Part shown: positions 9,801 to 17,495 of the stretch, piece by piece
How positions within the stretch are numbered: the stretch's first letter is position 1
Layout of the letters: every line of letters begins with the position of its first letter
Assembly (NCBI RefSeq): GCF_000716715.1
Contig: NZ_JNYJ01000011.1
Location: 232,361 to 296,360 of the forward strand
Direction of reading: 5' to 3'
Length of the DNA: 64,000 bases
Source: Dactylosporangium aurantiacum
Lineage (GTDB): Bacteria > Actinomycetota > Actinomycetes > Mycobacteriales > Micromonosporaceae
The notes under the pieces: model-generated
The model's input: the letters and a program-made list of their open reading frames with translations, nothing else
Database searches by the model: none
What the model was told of the DNA's origin: nothing
Translations under genes and position numbers: made by a program

Positions 9801-10788
9801 CAACGCCAACAGCGACTGGCGGACCGTCGTCGTCACCAACACCGGCAGCGGCCCGGCGACCGTCAGCGCGATCACCGCCACCGGCGACTACACCCGGGTC
9901 ACCACCTGCGGCAGCGTCATCGCCGCCGGCGCGAACTGCACCGTCACCGTCACGTTCCACCCGTCCGCCGCCGGTACCCGCACCGGCACGCTGACCGTGG
10001 CCAGCACCGCCACCAACCCCACGGCGACCGTCGCGCTGACCGGCACCGGCGTGGCCGCCGGCACGGCGACCCTGACCGCGAACCCGTCGGCGCTCACGTT
10101 CGCCGCGACCACCGTCGGCTCGTACAGCGGCGCGCAGAACGTCACGGTCACCAACACCGGTACCGTCGCCGCGGCCGTCTCCGGCGTCACCACCGCCGGC
10201 GACTACACCGCGACGCACACCTGCGGCACGTCGATCGCCCCCGGCGCGAGCTGCACCGTCAGCGTCACGTTCCGCCCGACGGCGACCGGCGCCAGGACCG
10301 GCTCGCTGACCGTGGCGAGCAACGCCACCAACCCGGCGCTCAGCGTCGTGCTGTCCGGGCAGGGTGCCTCGGCGAGCGGCGCGAACCTCGCGCTCGGCCG
10401 GCCGACGACGCAGTCGTCGAACACGCAGAGCTACGGCTCCGGCAACGCCGTCGACGGCAACGCGAACACCTACTGGGAGAGCGCCAACAACGCGTTCCCG
10501 CAGTGGATCCAGGTCGACCTGGGCGCGCCGGTCGCCGTCGGCAGGGTCACGCTGCGGCTGCCGCCGTCGACGGCGTGGGCCACCCGCACCCAGACGGTCA
10601 CCGTCACCGACGGCGCCACCGGCGCGGTGCTGCGCGCGACGGTCACCGTCACGTTCGACCCGGCCGGCGGCAACACCGCCGTCCTGTCCTTCCCGACGGC
10701 CACCGTGCGCTACCTGCGGGTCACCGTCACGGCCAACAGCGGCTGGCCCGCCGGGCAGCTGTCCGAACTGGAGGCATACCAGCTGTAG
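6847..10788 (+). CDS. Large secreted protein: PQQ-type beta-propeller, ASH-like Ig modules, two discoidin (F5/8 C) domains
   Basis: 1313 residues with a Sec signal peptide (~1-29, cleaved near PANAGA). Residues ~30-525 form a PQQ/WD-like beta-propeller with repeated VYAQPIVAAGTLVAVTENN, STPVYDPATGAVF, VYLLDRDNLGG and RVFVGTRDGHVIGF strands. Next come three choice-of-anchor/ASPM-SPD2-Hydin-like modules (~526-827), a discoidin domain (~828-964), two more ASH-like modules (~965-1175) and a second discoidin domain (~1178-1313). No catalytic residues are evident. Family knowledge suggests carbohydrate or surface binding by the discoidin modules. GGAG 8 nt before the ATG supports the start. Both discoidin modules are nearly identical in DNA to those of the GH87-like gene at 24909. 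Confidence 0.85.
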   Translation: MRRALIRLLPAALTLAAATVTAVPAPANAGATTISVDNLRTGWDADEPGLAPSAVSASDFGQLFSTAVDGQVYAQPIVAAGTLVAVTENNHVYGMNPATGAVTWHRSVGPAWPASAIGCGDLVPNIGITSTPVYDPATGAVFFMAKVNDGPDADHPHFYLHSINPATGAERAGWPVTIQGSPTNDPATTFNAKTAAQRPGLLLLDGVVYAGFASHCDYGPYVGYVAGVRTTTAQMTTLWSTEAGRSNGMAGIWQSGGGLVSDGPGRIIVSTGNGVSPAPGPGTSPPGTLAESVIRLQVNGDGSLTAKDFFSPFNNSRLDQDDTDFGSGGPMALPAGFGTAAHPRLLVQTGKDGRVYLLDRDNLGGNAQGPGGGDASVGPPAGPYNGVWGHPAFWGGDGGYVYQVENQGFLRAFKYGVNGAGLPVLTSAGTSAATFGYTSGSPVVTSTGTTSGSAVVWAVYSDGSSGANGQLRAYDALPVNGRLNLRYSAPIGVATKFVTPATDGGRVFVGTRDGHVIGFGRPTTAALTSGPTDFGNVAVGSGADATVTVTATRAVRVTAVTTTAPFAATPPALPVNLTTGQTLSVPVRFTPTATGGATGSLTFTTDAGTVPFDLHGVGTRTGLGATPAALSFGTVPTGANKTLGVSVTNTGTTAVSITGFTAPAAPFTATGFPAAGTTLAAGASVSVSVRYAPTAAGAASSAFIVTSDAGSVTVPVTGTAVTGAPHLTITPNPVAFGQVPVGQTATQTFDIANTGNITLTLTKAAPPVGAFNTTTPVSEGQQLSPGDVIHQTVTFTPTTTGSQSAVYSITGDDGQGAVLVQLTGTGVTGTGNLAAGRPVTSSSAQGGYPASNAVDGDVNSYWESANNAFPQWIQVDLGASVSVGRVTLKLPPAAAWAARRQTVAVLDGATGAVLRPAADVAFDPATGNTADIPVTAGVRYLRLQFTGNTGWPAGQVSSLEVYGTGGGPATLTLSPASLAFEDTPVNANSDWRTVVVTNTGSGPATVSAITATGDYTRVTTCGSVIAAGANCTVTVTFHPSAAGTRTGTLTVASTATNPTATVALTGTGVAAGTATLTANPSALTFAATTVGSYSGAQNVTVTNTGTVAAAVSGVTTAGDYTATHTCGTSIAPGASCTVSVTFRPTATGARTGSLTVASNATNPALSVVLSGQGASASGANLALGRPTTQSSNTQSYGSGNAVDGNANTYWESANNAFPQWIQVDLGAPVAVGRVTLRLPPSTAWATRTQTVTVTDGATGAVLRATVTVTFDPAGGNTAVLSFPTATVRYLRVTVTANSGWPAGQLSELEAYQL

Positions 10789-10815
10789 GCCGCCGGCCAC
10801 AGGGCATCATGCCTG

Positions 10816-10842
10816 GTCCGGGGTCCTCTGGGCCCCGGACTT
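10816..10842 (+). terminator. Putative terminator hairpin
   Basis: GTCCGGGG (10816-10823) pairs with CCCCGGAC (10833-10840) and is followed by TT, 28 nt after the stop of the propeller gene. The U-tract is short, so termination efficiency is uncertain. Confidence 0.5.
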
Positions 10843-11036
10843 CGCCGCGGGATCGAACCATACTTTGGGTGCCGATATAAGTCATCCGTGCGGATCGCGT
10901 CATCATCCGGTCGACGCTGGACAACGAACCGGACGTTCATCACCAAACGACTTCCGTGAGCACTACGTTCACTCGACGACGTGGGTGTGCCGCGCCAGAT
11001 GGATTCGCCCGCCAGCGAGGCCACGGGAGGTTCGAC

Positions 11037-12299
11037 GTGTGGAAGGGCCGACTGGCCATCATCGCGCTGCTGGCCGTGTCGCTGCTGTCGGGGCTGTCGA
11101 TGCTGACCGTCGGCGGCGCCAGCGACGACCAGCTGGAGGTCTACTCCTGGTGGACCGGGCCCGGTGAGGAGGAGGGCCTGGCCGCGATGGCCGAGGCCTT
11201 CGAGGCGGCGAACCCGGGCATCCGGTTCGTCAACGCCGCCGTGTCCGGCGGTGCCGGCTCCAACGCCAAGGCGATCCTCGCCAGCCGGCTGCTGGCCAAC
11301 GACCCACCCGACTCCTACCAGCGGCACGCCGGCTTGGAGCTGCTCGACGACGTGCGCTCCGGCAAGGTGCGGGATCTCACCGAGCTGTACGAGCAGCAGG
11401 GCTGGCGCAAGGTCTTCCCGAAGGGTCTGCTGGACAACCTGACCATCGACGGCAAGATCTACGCCGTCCCGGTCAACATCCACCGCGCCAACCTCATCTG
11501 GTTCAACCCGAGGACGCTGCGCGAGCTCGGCCTGCCCGGCCCGCCGAAGACCTGGTCGGACTTCCTCGCCCAGGCCGCCACCATCCAGGCCAAGGGCAAG
11601 GTGCCGATCGCGGTCGGCCCCGAGTGGACGCAGAAGCACCTCCTGGAGACCGTCCTGCTCGGCGAGCTCGGCGCGGACAGCTACGAACGGCTCTTCTCCG
11701 GTGACCTCAGGTGGACCTCGCCGGAGGTGACGGCGGCGCTGGACACGTTCGGCAAGGTCCTGGCCGTCTCCGACGTGAAGTCCGCCGCCGGGGAGTGGCA
11801 GCCGCAGCTGGACCGGGTCGTCGAGGGTTCCGCCGTGTACGCCGTGATGGGTGACTGGAGCTCCTCCTACCTCGAGCAGGCCAAGAAGCTGCAGTGGCGC
11901 GACGGCTACGACGTGGCCACGTCACCGGGCACCCAGGGCGTATACGACTTCCTCTCCGACTCCTTCACCCTGCCCTCGGGCGCGCGCAGCCCCGACCTGT
12001 CGCGCAAGTGGCTCATCGAGTGCGGCTCCGCCGCCGGGCAGAACCTGTTCAACCCGCTCAAGGGCTCGATCCCGGCCCGCACCGACGCGGAGGCCGGCCT
12101 GTACCGCGGCTACCTCGGGTGGACGCTGCAGCAGTGGCGCGACCCGAAGACCCGCATCGTCGGCTCCCTCACCCACGGCGTGGTGGCCAACAACGCCTAC
12201 AACGCGGAGATCGACTCGGCGCTCGGCCTGTTCGTCCAGCACGGCGACCTGGGCAAGTTCGCCGGCACCGTGCAGCAGCAGTTCGAGGAGACCCGATGA
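11037..12299 (+). CDS. Sugar ABC transporter substrate-binding protein
   Basis: 420 residues from GTG 11037, chosen because GGGAGG stands 6 nt upstream; an in-frame GTG at 10956 would add 27 residues ahead of the signal. Residues ~1-25 are a hydrophobic export signal, and the mature region starts DDQLEVYSWWTGPGEEEGL, typical of family 1 solute-binding proteins. NLTIDGKIYAVPVNIHRANLIWFNP and the TWSDFLAQAATIQAKGKVPI segment are diagnostic. Unusually there is no lipobox cysteine, so the protein would be tethered by an uncleaved signal or released. It heads an operon with two permeases but no ATPase; a shared MsiK-like ATPase elsewhere is expected. The stop TGA overlaps the first unit of an 86-bp repeat. 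Confidence 0.9.
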   Translation: MWKGRLAIIALLAVSLLSGLSMLTVGGASDDQLEVYSWWTGPGEEEGLAAMAEAFEAANPGIRFVNAAVSGGAGSNAKAILASRLLANDPPDSYQRHAGLELLDDVRSGKVRDLTELYEQQGWRKVFPKGLLDNLTIDGKIYAVPVNIHRANLIWFNPRTLRELGLPGPPKTWSDFLAQAATIQAKGKVPIAVGPEWTQKHLLETVLLGELGADSYERLFSGDLRWTSPEVTAALDTFGKVLAVSDVKSAAGEWQPQLDRVVEGSAVYAVMGDWSSSYLEQAKKLQWRDGYDVATSPGTQGVYDFLSDSFTLPSGARSPDLSRKWLIECGSAAGQNLFNPLKGSIPARTDAEAGLYRGYLGWTLQQWRDPKTRIVGSLTHGVVANNAYNAEIDSALGLFVQHGDLGKFAGTVQQQFEETR

Positions 12300-12553
12300 G
12301 CGGCCAGCGGAGCGTCTTGGGTCGCTCATCGTGTGGTGGTTGTGGCTCAGGCTGGCGCCGGAGCGTGGCGGAGGTGACGGCATGAGCGGTCAGCGGAGCG
12401 TCTCGGGTCGCTCATCGTGTGGTGGTTGTGGCTCAGGCTGGCGCCGGAGCGTGGCGGAGGTGACGGCATGAGCGGCCAGCGGAGCGTCTCGGGTCGCTCA
12501 TCGTGTGGTGGTTGTGGCTCAGGCCGGCGCCGGAGCGTAGCGGAGGTGACGGC
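12296..12553 (+). repeat. Three tandem 86-bp units filling a gene junction, each with its own SD and ATG
   Basis: Units begin at 12296, 12382 and 12468, are exactly 86 bp long and differ by only a few substitutions. Each starts ATGAGCGG and ends GGAGGTGACGGC, directly before the next ATG; the last one (12554) is the start of the permease. The first ATG overlaps the TGA stop of the binding protein (ATGA). ATGAGCG at the unit start can pair with CGCTCAT ~25 nt downstream. Because 86 is not divisible by 3, the reading frame changes from unit to unit. Related units sit at two junctions of the Ter island. Confidence 0.95.
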
Positions 12554-13522
12554 ATGAGCGCTCCGGTGCATGTGCCCAGGCACTCCAACGCCCCGCCGCC
12601 GCAGCCCTTCACGCCGCCGCCGGTGCGCCGCCGCAAGCGCCGCGGCCCGGCCTGGCTGGCCGGCCTGCTGCTCGTGTCGCCGTCGCTGATCCTCATCGGC
12701 GTCTTCGTCTACGGCTTCCTCGGCTGGAACGTCCGCGTCTCGTTCACCAACTGGCGGGGCCTGTCGCCGTCGTACCACTTCGTCGGCCTCGACAACTACG
12801 CGCGCCTGCTGCGTGACGAACGCTGGCACGCCGACGTGCGCAACCTCGTCGTCTTCACGGCCGTCTTCGTCGGCGGCGCCCTGCTGCTCGGCTTCCTCAT
12901 GGCCATGCTGCTCGACAAGGGCGTGCGCGGCGAAGGCTTCCTGCGCGGCGTCTTCCTCTTCCCGATGGCCATCTCCTTCATCGCCACCGCCATCGTGTGG
13001 CGCTGGCTGCTGGACAACGGTTCCGGCGACGACACCGCCGGGCTCAACAAGCTCTTCGCCGTGCTCGGGCTGGACTTCCTGCGCAGCGACTGGCACAAGT
13101 CCGACTCCGTGTGGGCGATCGCCGCCGTGGCGCTGCCCGCCGGCTGGGCCCTGTCCGGCTACGTCATGGCCCTCTTCCTCGCCGGCATGCGCGGCGTCCC
13201 GGAGGCCCTGCGCGAGTCCGCCCGCCTCGACGGCGCCAGCGAGAGCCAGGTCTTCTGGCACGTGGTGCGCCCCGCCCTGCGCCCCGTCACCTTCAGCGCC
13301 ATGCTCATCATGATCCACATCTCGCTGAAGACGTTCGACCTGCTGTACGCCCTCGATCAGGGCAACCTGCGCATCGACACGCCCTCCCTGTACATGTGGT
13401 TCACCACCTTCGACGGGGGCTTCTACGACCGCGGCGCGACGATCGCGACGGTGCTGCTGCTCGGGGTTGCCCTGGTCGTCGGTCCTTATGTCTGGTACGC
13501 GCTGCGCACGGAACGGCGGTAG
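12554..13522 (+). CDS. Sugar ABC transporter permease 1 (MalF/UgpA type)
   Basis: 322 residues with a basic, proline-rich cytoplasmic N-terminus (RRRKRRGP) and six predicted membrane helices, beginning with AWLAGLLLVSPSLILIGVFV. The ABC-coupling EAA loop reads EALRESARLDGASESQVFWH. This half forms a heterodimer with the second permease and docks onto a shared ATPase to import an oligosaccharide or sugar. The start at 12554 is the fourth of four equally spaced ATGs and the only one that opens the permease frame; GGAGGTGACGGC precedes it. No ATPase gene is in the operon. Confidence 0.9.
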   Translation: MSAPVHVPRHSNAPPPQPFTPPPVRRRKRRGPAWLAGLLLVSPSLILIGVFVYGFLGWNVRVSFTNWRGLSPSYHFVGLDNYARLLRDERWHADVRNLVVFTAVFVGGALLLGFLMAMLLDKGVRGEGFLRGVFLFPMAISFIATAIVWRWLLDNGSGDDTAGLNKLFAVLGLDFLRSDWHKSDSVWAIAAVALPAGWALSGYVMALFLAGMRGVPEALRESARLDGASESQVFWHVVRPALRPVTFSAMLIMIHISLKTFDLLYALDQGNLRIDTPSLYMWFTTFDGGFYDRGATIATVLLLGVALVVGPYVWYALRTERR

Positions 13523-13526
13523 ACGC

Positions 13527-13859
13527 ATGGTGATCTGGTCCGCCCGCGCTGCCACGCGGGATGTGCTCGTGCTCGTCGACCCGCGCACGCCGTCGGGCGC
13601 CGGCGTGCGCGGCGGCGGGGACGTCATGTCGCCGCGCATCGTGTCGCGGGGCTTGCCGCGCAGGTCGACGGTGCGCCGCTGCGTTGCGACCCGGCGCGTT
13701 GCGTCGCGGGGCGTTGCGTCGCAGGGCGTTGCGTCGCGGGACGTTGCGTCGCGGGACGTTGCGTCGCGGGACGTTGCGTCGCGGGGCGTTGCGTCGCGGG
13801 GCGTTGCGTCGCGCGACGCTGCCACGCGTGGTCTCGCCTCGCTGCTGGGACGGGGGTAG
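13527..13859 (+). other. Repeat-bearing 110-codon open frame between the permease genes, probably not a true protein gene
   Basis: Between the permeases lies a frame from ATG 13527 to TAG 13857-13859. Both ends carry the same short string: TAG-N-CGC-ATGGTG follows permease 1 (13521) and precedes permease 2 (13857). The translation is low-complexity (repeated VASRG/VASRD) and other frames are equally open, so coding is doubtful. The spacer looks like an expanded gene junction that keeps a stop, spacer and start at each end. If translated, it would couple the two permeases. Confidence 0.4.
13681..13830 (+). repeat. 15-bp tandem repeat array, about ten units
   Basis: Consensus RCGTTGCGTCGCGGG, unit boundaries every 15 nt from 13681 to 13830, with the first and last units degenerate. 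The array lies wholly in the spacer between the two permease genes. Since 15 is divisible by 3, unit number can vary without breaking the overlapping 110-codon frame. Confidence 0.93.
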
Positions 13860-13863
13860 CCGC

Positions 13864-14769
13864 ATGGTGCGCGCCACCGCCACGGTGCCCCGGCACGTGG
13901 TCTCCGACCCCATCCCGCCCGCCGCGTCGAAGGCCGCCGGCGGCGCCCGCAGCGTCGTGCGGTACGTCGTCCTCTGGGCCCTCGCCTGCTTCTTCCTCCT
14001 GCCGGTCTACGTCCTGGTGGTCACCTCCTTCAAGGACCCCGTCGACGTGTCGGTGACCCGGATCTGGGAGCTGCCGACCAGCTTCTCGCTGGACAACTTC
14101 GGCCTCGTCTGGCCGAAGCTCTCCTCCGGCTTCCGCAACAGCCTCTCCCTGGCGATCCCGGCCAGCTTCCTGTCGGCCCTGCTCGGCTGCGCCAACGGGT
14201 TCGTCCTGTCGAAGATCCGCTTCCCGTTCTCCAACGTGGTCTTCCCGCTGATCCTGTTCGGCATCTTCGTGCCCTACCAGGCCGTCATCATCCCCGTCTC
14301 GCAGACCATGACGGCGGTCGGCCTGCGTGGCGGCGCCGACCCGACCGGCGGCCTCGCCGGCCTGATGCTCATCCACATCATCTACGGCCTACCCATCACC
14401 ACCCTCATCTTCCGCAACCACTTCGTCGCCATGTCCAACACCCTGCTCGAGTCCGCCCGCCTCGACGGCGCCGGCATCCTGCGCAGCTTCGTCGACATCG
14501 CGGTGCCCCTCGCCAAGCCGGCGTTCGCCGTCGCCATCATCTGGCAGTTCACCTCCTCCTGGAACGACTTCATGTTCGGCGCCATGATGACCAGCCGCGA
14601 CTCCTGGCCGGTGACGATCGCCCTGAACAACATCGCCGGCGGCCAGTCCGTCCCCTTCGGCCAGGCCATGGCCGGTGCCCTCCTGGTGAGCCTGCCCACA
14701 CTCGCGCTGTACATCATGCTGGGCCGCTTCTTCATGCGGGGCCTCCTCGCCGGCACGCTGCAGGACTGA
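13864..14769 (+). CDS. Sugar ABC transporter permease 2 (MalG/UgpE type)
   Basis: 301 residues from ATG 13864. The protein has an N-terminal cytoplasmic segment, then YVVLWALACFFLLPVYVLVV as first membrane helix and five more. The EAA loop is LLESARLDGAGILRSFVDIA, and the MalG-type ending FFMRGLLAGTLQD is intact, with the G-L-L-A-G tail typical of the family. It pairs with permease 1. The frame stays open for another ~300 nt upstream through the 15-bp repeat array, but homology begins at 13864. It is the last gene of the operon. Confidence 0.9.
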   Translation: MVRATATVPRHVVSDPIPPAASKAAGGARSVVRYVVLWALACFFLLPVYVLVVTSFKDPVDVSVTRIWELPTSFSLDNFGLVWPKLSSGFRNSLSLAIPASFLSALLGCANGFVLSKIRFPFSNVVFPLILFGIFVPYQAVIIPVSQTMTAVGLRGGADPTGGLAGLMLIHIIYGLPITTLIFRNHFVAMSNTLLESARLDGAGILRSFVDIAVPLAKPAFAVAIIWQFTSSWNDFMFGAMMTSRDSWPVTIALNNIAGGQSVPFGQAMAGALLVSLPTLALYIMLGRFFMRGLLAGTLQD

Positions 14770-14949
14770 GCTGGTCCTTCGCAGGGCTGAGCTGATGCTT
14801 CGCTTCTTCGCGCGGCCGAGCTGGGCGCCTGTGCCGGCCGAACTGGGTGCCCCCACCTCCCCGCGTAGGCAGAATTCCCGATGCGCGACAGGCCCTCCTC
14901 CGGCGATGCTCCTCCCTGCGATCGATTCACCGACCAAGGAGGTCCTGTC

Positions 14950-15003
14950 ATGAACGGCACCACCCGCACCTGGGCCGGCCCAAGCATCATCGGCTCTGGA
15001 TGA
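14950..15003 (+). CDS. Possible 17-residue peptide
   Basis: ATG 14950 is preceded by AAGGAGGT, one of the best Shine-Dalgarno sequences in the window, at 6 nt spacing. The frame encodes MNGTTRTWAGPSIIGSG and stops at 15001-15003. The SD argues for translation; the lack of known homology and the repeat-rich surroundings argue for a gene remnant. It could be a short peptide or the start of a decayed gene. Confidence 0.3.
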   Translation: MNGTTRTWAGPSIIGSG

Positions 15004-15310
15004 CGCCCCGGCCCGCACTCCCACGTGCCGCCGGCTCCTCGCCTGCGCCGCACATCTCAGCGGCGGCGGCCCGCCTTCCCGCTCGCCGCTGGAACCGTGC
15101 GGGAGTCCGCCTGGCACCGTCGACACCACGACCCGCGCCGTCCGGTCGCCGTTTCCGACCGCGACCGGACGCGTAGGCACAGCGCCAGCGCACCGCCCTC
15201 TTGCCGTGCCGCCCTCAGGGCGGCGCCGCGCTCTTCCCGAACCGCCCTCTTGCGGCGCCACCGCCCCGTTGCCGCGCCCCCGCCCCGTTGCCACGCTGCC
15301 CTCCTGCGGT

Positions 15311-15358
15311 CTGCCGTGTCGTCGTGCTGCCGTGTCGTCGTGCTGCCATGTTGTCGTG
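15311..15358 (+). repeat. Three tandem 16-bp units
   Basis: CTGCCGTGTCGTCGTG occurs at 15311 and 15327 exactly and at 15343 with two changes. The units lie in the C-rich intergenic stretch just downstream of the minus-strand Cys-rich gene. Confidence 0.85.
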
Positions 15359-15369
15359 CAGCCGGGCGC

Positions 15370-16260
15370 TCAGGTGGTCCGCCGGGTCTGCGCCGCATAT
15401 CCGCACTCGCACCGGAACCCGTGGATCGTCCCGCCCGCTCCACCGAACTCCCCGGTCCGCAGCTCCCCGACGAACCACATCGGCCGCCCGCAGCACCCCA
15501 GCCACCGTGGATGCGCCTGCGACCACCCGGGTCGCCCGCCGAGCCGCCCCACGTCATCCCACCGCCGCTCACCGGCCGGGGCGAGCCGCAGCCGCAGCCG
15601 CTCCGGCTCGCCGTCCGGCGGATAGCCGGGACACGACTCGTCCCGCGCTTCGTCGAACTGGCCCGCCCGCCAGCCGTAGCGGCCCCGCAACTCCTCGTCG
15701 GCGTCGCACTCGGCGCAGTGACTCATCACGAACGGATGCCCGTCCCCCCGCACCGGGGGCGGCAGCAGCGCGGCACCCACCAGCAGCGGCACCGCGAGCG
15801 GCAGCGCACATCCCAGCCCGCGCGGGTCGGCGAACACCGTGGCCGGCTCGACGAACGTCGCCAGCCGCGGATCGCCCTGCCGCGCCGTCACGATCGTCCG
15901 GGACTGCTGCACATACCGCCGCCGGGCCGGACCGTCGGCCGGCACCCACACACCGCGTGCCTCGCACATCTCGGTGACCACCCGCGACCCGTGCGCCAAC
16001 CGGGTCAGGTGCGTCAGGGCGCGGTCCGTGTCGGCGCCGAGCAGCAGCTCCACCCGGGCAGTGTCGAGGCCCGGCGGAGTCCCGTACCGCCGGACCGTCG
16101 CGGGAGGCGACGCGGCGATCCGGTCGGCGAGCCGGTCCACGAGCTCGTCCGGAGCGTGCCGCGACGTCCGCCAGAAGCCGACCCGGTCGGCCTTGACGAG
16201 CCGGGCCACGGCGGCGTCGGTGAAGTCCTCCAGCACCGCGCCACGGTAACGGCCGCTCAT
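15370..16260 (-). CDS. Unknown protein with a C-terminal Cys-rich, probably zinc-binding region
   Basis: 296 residues. The N-terminal two thirds are alpha/beta-like without a recognisable motif (LLLGADTDRALTHLTRLAHGSRVVTEMCEARGVWVPADGPA is covered by positions ~74-112). The C-terminal ~100 residues contain SHCAECDADEE, WLGCCGRPMWFVGEL and FRCECGYAAQ, arranged like paired zinc knuckles. The ATG overlaps the stop of the upstream PAF-acetylhydrolase-like gene (ATGA), so the two are coupled. I do not recognise the family; a role connected to the hydrolase is not evident from sequence. Confidence 0.7.
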   Translation of the reverse strand: MSGRYRGAVLEDFTDAAVARLVKADRVGFWRTSRHAPDELVDRLADRIAASPPATVRRYGTPPGLDTARVELLLGADTDRALTHLTRLAHGSRVVTEMCEARGVWVPADGPARRRYVQQSRTIVTARQGDPRLATFVEPATVFADPRGLGCALPLAVPLLVGAALLPPPVRGDGHPFVMSHCAECDADEELRGRYGWRAGQFDEARDESCPGYPPDGEPERLRLRLAPAGERRWDDVGRLGGRPGWSQAHPRWLGCCGRPMWFVGELRTGEFGGAGGTIHGFRCECGYAAQTRRTT

Positions 16261-17495
16261 GCCACGAACCTGACCTCTGGATACCGGGGTGACGCCGCGT
16301 CGAGCAGTGCCGACCCGACGCCGCGCAGGTGCAGGTCGAAGAACGCGCCGACATACGCGCGGGTCACCGCCGCCACCCGCGGGCCGTCGATCGTGCCATA
16401 CGCGTCGGCTGTCTGTGCCCCGGGCAGCGCGGCGAGGGTCGGCACCATCAGCACCGAGTCGTGGAACGCCAGGTGCCGCGCGTCGGGCATGCGCAGCTCG
16501 CGACGCCAGCCGCGCAGGTGATCGGCGAACACACCCCAGCCCGGGGTGTCGCCGCGGTCGGTGTCACCTGCGGCGTACAGCAGGAAAGGCCGGTCGAGCC
16601 CGGCGGCGGCGTCGGCACCGTAGAGCGCGCCGTCGAGGTTGACCCCGGCGCGGACGCGGCGGTCGTCGTGCATCACCTGCGCCGCCGTCGCCCCGCCGAG
16701 CGAGTGGCCGATGACCCCGACGTGGGACAACCGTAGGGAGCCGCGCGTCCCGGCGGGCAGAGGGCGCCGCTGCACGTCGGGGTTGCCGCCGGCGTCGAGC
16801 ACCGCGAGCCGGTCCAGCACGAACCGCAGGTCGGCGGAGCGGACCGCGACCATCTTCGCCGCGAACGCCGCGAACTTGGCCTGGTCCTCGATCCCCGCGA
16901 TCAGCGTCGTGATCGTGTTCGGCTCGACCCGCCCGCCGGGGAACTCGACCGCGAGCGGGTCGTGGGTGTGGTCGACGGTCACCACCACGTGGCCGCGGCT
17001 GGCGAGTTCCTCCACCACCGCCGCGCTGGAGTTGCGCTCGGCGCCGTAACCGGGGGAGAACAGCACGACCGGCCAGCCGCCGCGCCATGCGGTGACGGGA
17101 GCGCCCATGTGTGCGTGCGTGTGGACCTCCGCCAGTCCCGGCAGGTCCCGCGGTACGCCGCTCACGGTCTCGGCGAGATCCCGGCCGACCGGCCCGGCCT
17201 CCGCCGGGGTGAGCCACGGCGCGGGTGGACCGGCCGGGCGCGCCGTCGGATACCACAGCTGCACCATCAGCTCCCTGGGGCGTGCCGGCGTCGTCCACGG
17301 GTCGGTCCGTGACGGGTCGACCAGGTGCAGCGGCACCGTCCCGATCGGGTGTGGCCCGGTCGGCGCCGGCAGCCGGAACGCCGGCCTGGTGCGGTGCGGC
17401 GCGGCGGCGGCCGGGCGCGCGGAGAACAAGGTCAGGCCGGCGCCGATGGCGGCGGTGGCCAGCAGTCGGCGGCGGGACAGGGCCAGGGGATGCAT
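16257..17495 (-). CDS. Tat-exported alpha/beta hydrolase, platelet-activating-factor acetylhydrolase-like
   Basis: 412 residues from the ATG at 17495, with a GAGAGGA Shine-Dalgarno. The N-terminus has a twin-arginine signal (SRRRLLATAAIGAGLTL, then ARPAAAAP). The catalytic core shows LMVQLWYPTARP, WPVVLFSPGYGAERNSSA (oxyanion region), the nucleophile elbow GVIGHSLGGATA and a late Asp/His pair around LDRPFLLYAAGDTDRG and ARHLAFHDSV. This matches the PAF-AH/lipase group, which hydrolyses short acyl esters or polyesters outside the cell. The frame extends a further 29 codons upstream but lacks a start signal there. It is coupled to the Cys-rich gene downstream. Confidence 0.85.
   Translation of the reverse strand: MHPLALSRRRLLATAAIGAGLTLFSARPAAAAPHRTRPAFRLPAPTGPHPIGTVPLHLVDPSRTDPWTTPARPRELMVQLWYPTARPAGPPAPWLTPAEAGPVGRDLAETVSGVPRDLPGLAEVHTHAHMGAPVTAWRGGWPVVLFSPGYGAERNSSAAVVEELASRGHVVVTVDHTHDPLAVEFPGGRVEPNTITTLIAGIEDQAKFAAFAAKMVAVRSADLRFVLDRLAVLDAGGNPDVQRRPLPAGTRGSLRLSHVGVIGHSLGGATAAQVMHDDRRVRAGVNLDGALYGADAAAGLDRPFLLYAAGDTDRGDTPGWGVFADHLRGWRRELRMPDARHLAFHDSVLMVPTLAALPGAQTADAYGTIDGPRVAAVTRAYVGAFFDLHLRGVGSALLDAASPRYPEVRFVA

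Larger units (their letters stand above)
14770..15369. other. 600-nt intergenic stretch with degenerate repeats
   Basis: No convincing gene. Just after the permease stop are imperfect repeats of GAGCTG-N-TCCTTCGC type. A 17-codon frame with a strong SD lies at 14950. From ~15180 the sequence becomes C-rich with short direct repeats, including CCGCCCCGTTGCC twice and three 16-bp units at 15311-15358. The minus-strand gene ends at 15370. Confidence 0.6.

Noticed and set aside
4642..10800. A very long open frame (over 2000 codons) on the minus strand opposite the P450, glycosyltransferase and propeller genes
   Set aside because: It is the antisense shadow of well-recognised plus-strand genes; the translation is Arg/Gly/Val-rich with no domain, a usual effect of high GC third positions.
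13681..13830. Regular repeats that might be a CRISPR array
   Set aside because: The 15-bp units are contiguous with no unique spacers and no cas genes are nearby. The 86-bp units at 12296 are likewise contiguous.
15001..15176. A 58-codon frame overlapping the small peptide stop
   Set aside because: Pro/Arg/Ala-rich with no motif; typical of random frames in this base composition.
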